A stretch of 20,165 nt of DNA from Candidatus Omnitrophota bacterium. Lineage in GTDB: Bacteria; Omnitrophota; Koll11; Tantalellales; Tantalellaceae. The position numbers and the translations under genes were made by a program. The stretch covers positions 1-20,165 of the forward strand of contig JADGBB010000028.1 of NCBI GenBank assembly GCA_015231715.1, given 5' to 3'. Position 1 is the first letter of the stretch. Each line of letters starts with the position of its first letter. Below the pieces are notes generated by a model. It was not told where the DNA came from, searched no databases, and worked only from the letters and a program-made list of their open reading frames with translations. Positions 18,001-20,165 of this stretch are shown here, piece by piece.

Positions 18001-20165
18001 ATGATGGTACTTTGTCGACAAATATTGAGTCAGATATAACAAGAATATCCACAACATATAATAACTTTGGACAAATGGCTCAATATGTAGATGAGTCAAA
18101 ATCCAATGTTAACCCCGGTATGATTACGAGAGTTACCTTTGATGTTATAGATTATGATCAAAACGGCAAGATAAATGAGTATGAAATCGCGAACAAAGAT
18201 ACCGTATCTAAAGCATTGGATATGTTCCATTCATCTATCACCATCTCTTCGGAAGATCTGTTTGATGCAGATGCGGAAAGTTTCACCATAGGCGGATGGT
18301 ACAAAGTTGATTTAACTAGTGACGTTGTATTGATTTCACATGACGCTGATATTCCAAGTGAAGGGTGGAGTTTAGAATGGGATTCAGCTATTAACAAGCT
18401 GACTTTAGCCGATAATTCTTTTGATGTTGCTGTGAGCAATGATGGCTGGTTCTACTTGGTTCTTTCCTATGATGGGAGTGATATAAATATTAAAACATGG
18501 GATGGAATAAACACCGTTAACACGGATACTGCGGTAGTTAATCTAGATTTTACTAGCGGTGATATATCGATAGGGTCGAATTCGTTTTACGGTACAGTAG
18601 ACGATATTGTTATATATGACAGAGTACTTGAAACTGAAGAAATTACGACCGGTGCATCAGATAAAAAGAATACACCTGCAGATGGTTTAAAAGCGATGTA
18701 TACTTTTGATAGAGGAACCCTAACCGATAATAGCGGGAATCAGGTTGAGATAATTGCTCCTGATGAAACATCCTTTGCATTTACTGATCTTTTGCAGGTT
18801 GACCCATCTGTTGTTACACCGGTTCTCACCCCGCCGGCTTTAGTTAATGAGTCTGAAGTATATCGTACTGATATTACTTTTGATGATAGGGGGAATATAT
18901 TTGGTTATACGGAATATATTTCTAACCCGTCATCACCGTTTATGGTGACTGAAAAGATACAAAGCGGGATAAGGTATGACAAACAGGGTAATACCTTGAA
19001 CTATACTGAACAAATAACTCGTTCGTCGGTAATGACAATGGTGGATAGTTTATCCATCGAATCTGTTCTTGAGCTTGACCCTGAGCAATATTTCTTCACT
19101 GCAGGAGTAAAGACAGGAAATGATTTTGACATTACTTTTACAGTTACGGTTGATGACGACGATGACGAAGCAACCTCTCCAATTATCAAGAAAATAATTC
19201 TAAAAGCTGAGAATGATGTGACGCAATTTGATAATGTGTCTGACAGGCATTATATGGTTGATGGTGATATTATTTATGATCTTGGAGTCAATATCTGTGA
19301 CGATATGTGGCATTCAATATCAATTAATGGAAGTGAAGCCGGTATTGATGGAATAAAATGGCTTTTGGCGGAATACGGATATACACTTGCTTCGATCGAT
19401 GAAATACAAATTACCGGTACCGATCTTGCAATAAAAGATATGATCTTCGCTGAAGATCGTACGCTTGCCGGTAGAAAAGTATATGATTTGGATAAAGATA
19501 CGTGGGGTATTGTCGATAGTTCAGATTCAGGGGCAAATCCACATATTGATGCTTTACAGAGCAATACGTTAAGCAGTACGAATACAATTGAACGAGACGA
19601 TATCATATATGATGTAATTAGCGGGCGTATAACTTCCTATATGGATACTACCAACCCGGATTTTGTTGACAAGAGTAGTCTTACTCCGGATCTTTCTGTT
19701 GAACGCACGATGGAAAATATTACTTATGATGAACATGATAATATTCTTGGTTATGATGAATCGATTCGTGAGATCGAAAATACACTTACAATATCCAGCC
19801 CTGAAGGGTTCTCCTCGACCATATACTCTCTAGATCCATCAGTTTATGATTCAGATGTATCTCTTTACGGCCAGAACTATGGCCCAGCTGAACTTAATAG
19901 ACAATGGTTATTTTTTGATGCTAAGGCCACGGATGAATTTTCGTTCACGGTAGCAACTGTCTTGGATAAGCCTATTATGGACAATACTGCTTTAGGCGCT
20001 ATAACATTTAAATCTGGTGATGGCGTGAATACCTCAAGTGGAAATAGCATAACCATATATTTAGGTGAAATAGCCGAGGATGGTGCTTGGCATAATTTCC
20101 AATTTGATCTTAATGCTCTTACCGAACGATATACCGGCTATAGTCATAAATCTATAAGACATTAT
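1..20165 (+). CDS. Interior of a giant multidomain YD-repeat surface protein (partial at both ends)
   Basis: One frame stays open across the whole window: codons begin at base 3 and run to 20165 without any stop, giving 6,721 residues with neither terminus. The first in-frame ATG (219) lies inside a repeat and has no ribosome binding site, so it is not a start. The product has about 55 divergent YD (Rhs-like) repeats interrupted by a C39-peptidase-like domain, a parallel beta-helix, ConA/LamG-like domains, many small beta-sandwich modules and at least ten dockerin/EF-hand-type loops. Cys is very rare (about 16 by hand count), while Thr, Ser, Asp, Asn, Glu and Tyr are abundant, as in secreted acidic proteins. 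TGG encodes all Trp and no TGA is in frame, so the standard bacterial code fits. Codon preference (ATA, AGA, ACA, GAT) looks uniform throughout, arguing for one gene. Function is not known; adhesion or surface binding is inferred. Confidence 0.95.
3..1990 (+). repeat. YD-repeat array 1 (divergent Rhs-like repeats)
   Basis: Residues 1-663 hold about a dozen degenerate YD-type cores: YDIYGN (189), YDERGN (768), YDDESR (873), WDKFGN (1023), YDHRGF (1128), DEYGNA (1227), YDKGRL (1347), FDIAGR (1569), YDYLGQ (1749) and YNNLGR (1962). Each is followed by a Thr/Ser/Glu-rich strand. Spacing is irregular, with roughly 100 to 500 bases between recognisable cores. In the Rhs/teneurin family such repeats form a beta-strand shell; whether these very divergent copies fold alike is inference. 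The array is already under way at the left edge, so it probably continues upstream. Confidence 0.75.
2028..2330 (+). other. Helical insert preceding the C39-like domain
   Basis: After the YNNLGR repeat the composition changes from Thr-rich strands to amphipathic helices. Residues 676-776 carry Leu/Ala-rich stretches such as DEVKIEFLRNLGIELGLQ and TAQNALAIFLNAADALVTKY, with no Gly-turn repeats. It leads directly into the C39-like domain and may be its amino-terminal cap or a linker. I do not recognise a named family. Confidence 0.5.
2331..2640 (+). other. Degenerate peptidase C39-like domain (catalytic Cys and His replaced)
   Basis: Residues 777-880 follow the layout of family C39 (bacteriocin-processing type) cysteine peptidases. 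The usual CGxxxL helix start is matched by NYAGATLFSLSKAASLAGLN, with Ala (codon 2346) at the Cys position. Further on, the usual HxVVVTGI-x-VTYxDP segment is matched by RYGTITGITDNLVTYTDMG, with Arg (codon 2514) at the His position and the Asp (2562) retained. The closing EFxxxYxGN element is present (2595-2621). If the match is right, this is a non-catalytic relic or binding domain. The call is made from motif layout by eye, without a profile search. Confidence 0.5.
2641..3110 (+). other. Beta-sandwich module, family not recognised
   Basis: Residues 881-1036 alternate short hydrophobic strands with Gly/Asp turns, for example GESIGFSYSVND and ELSLLFSYSD, the pattern of a jelly-roll or immunoglobulin-like sandwich. 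A short Asp-rich turn (IDNDGYLNP at 2700) could bind a metal. It sits between the C39-like domain and a second sandwich module. No family assignment can be made from sight. Confidence 0.4.
3111..3410 (+). other. Jelly-roll-like module, copy A (DGV ... GEHTI type)
   Basis: Residues 1037-1136 have the layout GGGTLSFNCERDG, then YMSVYVDGVRM, then LEPGEHTIVWRSDGGLW and a final strand LTISNLEIT. This resembles carbohydrate-binding or discoidin-like sandwich modules in which a chain gives a Val-Asp-Gly strand and a GEHTI strand. It contains two of the protein's few Cys (3180 and 3243). A related copy lies at 9540-9958. Ligand unknown. Confidence 0.5.
3470..5930 (+). repeat. YD-repeat array 2, regular two-beat form
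   Basis: About twenty repeats in residues 1157-1976. From about 4272 two sub-types alternate. The first reads YNxLGQI-xxM-x-RTT (4389, 4605, 4845, 5043, 5310, 5556, 5769). The second reads RTYDxxGRL-xxSNI-xxTE (4272, 4479, 4728, 4935, 5178, 5427, 5643, 5859). Successive copies of the same type lie about 200-270 bases apart, so the compound unit is about 65-90 residues. Between sub-types a conserved strand of the form TTVExD occurs, and before the LGQ type a YNVxTDI-like strand. Copies differ strongly at DNA level, indicating old duplication under protein-level selection. Confidence 0.8.
5976..6540 (+). other. Right-handed parallel beta-helix domain
   Basis: Residues 1992-2180 open with the classic pectin-lyase-like entry: AGENLQEYINKAHSGDTVYL followed by HEGIYNGSIQLSSGVNIIGE. 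They then run through short coils of about 20-25 residues ending in Asn/Gly turns: NLIQGITIDGS, NVTIRKNIIESCFYGI, STIIQSNTFLNNRDGIYI and PKVFNNIFSQNTRYDIY. These are PbH1-type coils, about six to eight turns. Such folds commonly bind or cleave polysaccharides; no acidic catalytic cluster is obvious, so binding or scaffolding is as likely. The domain is set between two YD repeats (5859 and 6654) and the array resumes after it. Confidence 0.8.
6640..8480 (+). repeat. YD-repeat array 3
   Basis: Residues 2213-2826 continue the two-beat pattern of array 2 after the beta-helix. LGQ-type cores are at 6867, 7071, 7287 (LDR variant), 7488, 7722, 7926 and 8166. GRL-type cores are at 6750, 6957, 7164, 7377 and 7611, with further cores at 8052, 8301 and 8400. 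Linking strands such as ERTTTEDAKITYESD closely match those upstream (compare DRITIEDAKVTYESD at 4875-4919), so the beta-helix interrupts what was probably one array. Confidence 0.8.
8538..8790 (+). repeat. Classical Rhs/YD repeat patch
   Basis: Residues 2846-2930 match the canonical Rhs pattern far better than the rest of the protein: REYDGNDNLLNIDYPNGEK (8577-8633), WTYDSLGRIATFKDIDG (8640-8690), then a YKYFSD strand. Here the core is followed by the (D)xPNG turn and the aromatic-rich TYxY strand that the Thr-rich repeats lack. It marks the end of array 3, just ahead of a concanavalin-like domain. Confidence 0.8.
8880..9415 (+). other. Concanavalin A-like (LamG-type) beta-sandwich
   Basis: Residues 2960-3138 have the strand order of LamG-type lectin-like domains: NNFEINFTMTYS, YNHYWFVRLIQGNEGAFLLF, EYDVSIIIDRDSEE, and the closing YKGDLSDVRIS, which matches the usual F-x-G-x-I-D-E-V-R-I ending of LamG domains. 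Such domains often bind sugars or proteins with calcium. Assignment rests on the closing strand and strand spacing; sequence identity to known members cannot be judged here. Confidence 0.55.
9420..9530 (+). repeat. Short YD pair
   Basis: Residues 3140-3176 hold YEYEYSGDNITSRTNLKTG and WEYEYDEERSVLKSIVES, two aromatic-rich YD-like strands of the classical Rhs type without the Thr-rich linkers. They separate the ConA-like domain from the next sandwich module. Confidence 0.6.
9540..9958 (+). other. Jelly-roll-like module, copy B (DGV ... GEHEI type)
   Basis: Residues 3180-3319 repeat the design of the 3111-3410 module: DLTFDMTSDGTSYYILELDG, then KFDLEISVDGVKFGN, then LSEGEHEIKIRWTNGLYSAG and a final strand LQLNTVKVTS. 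The spacing DGV to GEH (about 24 residues) and the W/G-L after it are shared with copy A. This supports paralogy within the same protein. Copy B has no Cys. Confidence 0.5.
9960..11530 (+). other. Train of small beta modules with TGxIxF signature
   Basis: Residues 3320-3843 contain repeated units of about 50-60 residues. The pattern is a strand with Val/Ile-Asp-Gly, a Gly-Asp-Tyr strand, then a turn and strand of the form T-G-x-I-x-F. Clear copies: SGNYNIFVDGQKI with ATGDITFTAIP (10396-10509); VEYEIFFHDG with GTDYFYDVSAD (10640-10730); YNYRIYADPD with RSTGNILFNRAIP (11334-11457); a looser one ends NGTIIFEDPITG (10287-10322). This resembles repeated immunoglobulin-like modules of large surface and phage-tail-type proteins. 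Function not known. Confidence 0.5.
11540..11930 (+). other. Unassigned beta-rich linker segment
   Basis: Residues 3847-3976 alternate hydrophobic and polar residues with many Tyr and Thr (for example GVYVTGYTRYYEIDD) but show no recognisable motif. It carries one Cys (11895) and ends with five consecutive Thr codons (11925-11939), immediately ahead of the next YD array. Confidence 0.4.
11934..12660 (+). repeat. YD-repeat array 4
   Basis: Residues 3978-4220 return to YD type: VYDPDHWRMTSYRDNIT (11949), GFDDYGREISYTDTTTEE (12051), a YLDNGLIASYTEI form (12168), GYNGSKMFGYTDTITTT (12291), IAYDNNNMMSGYKD (12498) and RYDRNGRMAGQITTTREK (12597). The strand after the core tends to read S/G-Y-T-D/E-T here instead of the MTRTT seen in arrays 2 and 3, so this is a separate sub-family of copies. 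Confidence 0.7.
12720..13400 (+). other. Pair of TGxIxF beta modules with leading strands
   Basis: Residues 4240-4466 hold two more of the small beta modules. The first has GVWEVYVNGEFSAL then QTNGKIIFSNSDVP (13056-13154). The second has GKDYTVFINGAPAAFGDYSV then ESTGRITFVSDE (13224-13325). They are preceded by a less regular sandwich stretch with one Cys (12843). Confidence 0.5.
13407..13580 (+). repeat. YD pair introduced by a Thr5 tract
   Basis: Five Thr codons (13407-13421) lead into QYGIKYNLLGQMISYINTYE (13425) and ITYTADGFIDTFTDNTRE (13530). The pair sits between the beta modules and the first dockerin-type loop. Confidence 0.7.
13590..14180 (+). other. Dockerin/EF-hand-type calcium loop cluster 1 (five loops)
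   Basis: Residues 4530-4726 contain loops of the D-x-[DN]-x-[DN]-G-x-[ILV]-x-x-x-[DE] type, each followed by a helix. They are DMTGDGELTIAD (13602), DMNFDGVVTKAD (13701), DVDGNGYIDDMD (13794), a weakened DMNDSSSLNYED (13917) and NTNGDSYITFED (14073). The first two plus their helices (IDALKEYLVEN and VQVYIDLLKPFF) have the size of a type I dockerin, about 65 residues. Dockerins bind cohesins and calcium; outside cellulosome-forming bacteria they occur in many secreted proteins, and no cohesin is visible here. Confidence 0.75.
14340..14600 (+). other. TGxIxF-type beta module between EF-loop clusters
   Basis: Residues 4780-4866 read LQGDYKVYFEDNGGKHYL, then a KGNDYRVDSLSGEFTFYD turn-strand (14454-14507). 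It is the same design as the modules near 10400 and 13250, with Ser-Gly-Glu-Phe replacing Thr-Gly-x-Ile. Confidence 0.5.
14610..15440 (+). other. EF-hand-type calcium loop cluster 2 (three clear loops)
   Basis: Loops DANKNGMLDTED (14634), DINDDGKVKADD (14970) and DRDGDGFITMAD (15342) keep the acidic and Gly positions of a calcium loop and are followed by helices (VRKLSLVWEN, LTAGFIGTFTER, IEAIGQLSNN). Spacing between loops is over 300 bases, much wider than in a dockerin pair. A small beta stretch (15120-15260) lies between the second and third. A decayed loop, DISDDGVIFSDS, follows at 15516. Confidence 0.7.
15500..16170 (+). other. Beta-sandwich stretch, family not recognised
   Basis: Residues 5167-5390 include LSGKYLKVYVGRQLVGTIAV (15729-15788) and GNISIKFNEDFAGSVHIEAD (15858-15917), related in style to the small beta modules but lacking the TGxIxF turn. 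No family recognised. It follows a decayed EF loop (15516). Confidence 0.35.
16180..16330 (+). other. Decayed EF-loop/helix element
   Basis: Residues 5394-5443 show the helical partners of a dockerin-like element, LTVDDLNAWDGG and ILDQHDVDMLYY followed by an Ala/Leu helix. The loop at 16203 has lost the regular acidic spacing, so calcium binding is doubtful. Confidence 0.4.
16350..16960 (+). other. LamG-type concanavalin-like domain
   Basis: Residues 5450-5652 show the LamG order: SRSMQLDGSKFAEINYSGL (compare the usual A-L-x-F-D-G-x-x-D-Y-V-x-I), then EITIDTWVNFLSL (16476), WSQITASSDGSNLSIFVNGS (16695-16754; compare the W-H-H-V-A-x-x-x-D-G strand), IFCIGSDNG, and the closing FKGNIDEVAIY (16866). 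It is of about the usual length (200 residues). Likely ligand is a glycan or protein; calcium use is common in this fold. Confidence 0.75.
17020..17200 (+). other. Isolated LamG amino-terminal strand segment
   Basis: The segment LLAYYSFDGSKDQFTDLTKN (17025-17084), then NGND, and SAGLFSGSTDIF (17163-17198) match the first strands of LamG domains (usual form: G-L-x-A-Y-Y-x-F-D-G ... D-x-S-G-N-G-N-D ... A-L-x-F-x-G). It follows, not precedes, the LamG core at 16350-16960, and no second core follows; the chain passes into a decayed EF loop (GDRNGILDVSGA at 17241). Either a truncated second domain or a permuted arrangement. Confidence 0.6.
17400..17800 (+). other. Dockerin/EF-hand-type calcium loop cluster 3
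   Basis: Residues 5800-5933 contain DLNSDGIVSSAD (17409), DMNHDGILSVKE (17541), an irregular DFNIDLFSSD loop (17613) and DANGDGKINVAD (17736), each with a following helix such as SKFIDQIKSVISNY and VNQLKKILYTHG. Loop spacing of 72-132 bases is close to dockerin spacing, and the four could form two pairs. The last helix runs straight into a YD repeat. Confidence 0.75.
17820..18200 (+). repeat. YD repeats with an EF-like last copy
   Basis: Copies: TDYDKYGRESNYQETI (17838), VYLANGKTYSYAENAKTT (17937), TTYNNFGQMAQYVDES (18054) and DYDQNGKINEYE (18150). The last occupies the expected next repeat position but spells a complete EF-hand loop (D-x-D-x-N-G-x-I-N-x-x-E). It leads into a LamG-like domain. 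Confidence 0.65.
18205..18650 (+). other. LamG-type domain, second copy
   Basis: Residues 6069-6216: KALDMFHSSITISSEDLFD (18210), FTIGGWYKVD (18282), WFYLVLSYDGSDINIKTWDG (18447-18506), ISIGSNSFYGTVDDIVIYDR (18564-18623). This is the usual LamG series of entry strand, GGW strand, W-x-x-L-x-x-x-D-G strand and closing G-x-V-D-D-I-x-I-Y-D-R. About 150 residues, shorter than the copy at 16350. Confidence 0.75.
18660..18850 (+). other. Second isolated LamG amino-terminal strand segment
   Basis: DGLKAMYTFDRGTLTDNSGN (18681-18740) is the typical LamG opening strand and turn, again placed after a LamG core (18205-18650) and again not followed by a core; the chain goes through a Pro-rich linker (VTPVLTPPA) into YD repeats. 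It repeats the arrangement seen at 16350-17200. Confidence 0.6.
18855..19035 (+). repeat. YD pair
   Basis: Copies ITFDDRGNIFGYTEYIS (18873) and IRYDKQGNTLNYTEQITRS (18969) share the GN-x-x-x-YTE form and are about 99 bases apart. Confidence 0.75.
19050..19460 (+). other. Beta-sandwich module with WH strand, copy 1
   Basis: Residues 6350-6486: VLELDPEQYFFTAG, DFDITFTVTVDDDDDE, then a YDLGVNICDDMWHSISING stretch (19278-19334) and IDEIQITGTDLAIKDMIFAE. The D-x-x-W-H-x-(I/F)-x strand and the terminal I-x-G-x-D-L-x-I-x-D-(M/I) strand recall carbohydrate-binding or discoidin-like modules. The incomplete module at 19800-20165 has a similar layout. Family not assigned. Confidence 0.45.
19590..19790 (+). 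repeat. YD pair
   Basis: Copies IIYDVISGRITSYMDTTNPD (19602) and ITYDEHDNILGYDESIRE (19719) separate the two WH-strand modules. The pattern module, YD pair, module suggests a larger duplicated unit here. Confidence 0.65.
19800..20165 (+). other. Beta-sandwich module with WH strand, copy 2 (cut by window end)
   Basis: Residues 6600-6721: IYSLDPSVYDSDVSLYGQ, WLFFDAKATDEFSFTVATV, ITIYLGEIAEDGAWHNFQFD (20052-20111) and LNALTERYTGYSH. It repeats the order of copy 1 at 19050-19460: L-D-P entry strand, F-x-F/I-T-F/V strand, then (A/M)WH strand. The window ends before the last strand. Confidence 0.45.

Noticed and set aside
1..20165. Recoded genetic code (TGA as Trp) explaining the long open frame
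   Set aside because: No TGA, TAA or TAG codon occurs in the frame and Trp is written TGG throughout, so no recoding is needed.

Overview
The window is the interior of one giant protein-coding gene on the + strand. Hand translation in the frame whose codons start at positions 3, 6, 9 and so on meets no TAA, TAG or TGA from base 3 to base 20165. That is 6,721 consecutive codons, open at both ends, so neither the true start nor the true stop is here. About 315 stops would be expected by chance in that many codons if all were equally frequent. I see no second gene, no intergenic gap, RNA gene, mobile element, CRISPR array, promoter or terminator. For convenience, residue number within the visible fragment equals nucleotide position divided by 3.

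The protein is built on divergent YD (Rhs-like) repeats. These have a core such as YNDLGQI or YDxxGRL followed by a Thr/Ser/Glu-rich strand, and roughly 55 copies are visible. Into this repeat backbone are set blocks of other domains. In order these are: YD array 1 (3-1990); a helical segment leading to a domain that looks like a peptidase C39 without its catalytic Cys and His (2028-2640), then two beta-sandwich modules (2641-3410); YD array 2 (3470-5930); a right-handed parallel beta-helix (5976-6540); YD array 3 (6640-8480) ending in one classical Rhs-type patch (8538-8790); a concanavalin-like domain and a train of beta modules (8880-11930); YD array 4 (11934-12660); more beta modules (12720-13400); a YD pair (13407-13580); a long region of dockerin/EF-hand-type calcium loops mixed with beta modules (13590-16330); a LamG-like domain with an out-of-order LamG amino-terminal strand (16350-17200); a further EF-loop cluster (17400-17800); then YD repeats alternating with LamG-like and beta-sandwich domains to the end of the window.

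Composition suggests an extracellular or cell-surface protein: rich in Thr, Ser, Asp, Asn, Glu and Tyr, with only about 16 Cys in 6,721 residues, many probable calcium-binding loops and several carbohydrate-binding-type folds. No active enzyme, Rhs toxin tip, signal peptide, transmembrane segment or sorting signal is visible, but both termini lie outside the window. A role in adhesion, surface structure or prey/substrate binding is an inference.

The organism is a bacterium with AT-rich DNA (about 35-40 percent GC by eye) and ordinary bacterial stop codon use. Giant genes tens of kilobases long are known from uncultivated lineages, especially Omnitrophota (former OP3), and this architecture would fit there. 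That placement is inference from gene style, not from a phylogenetic marker.
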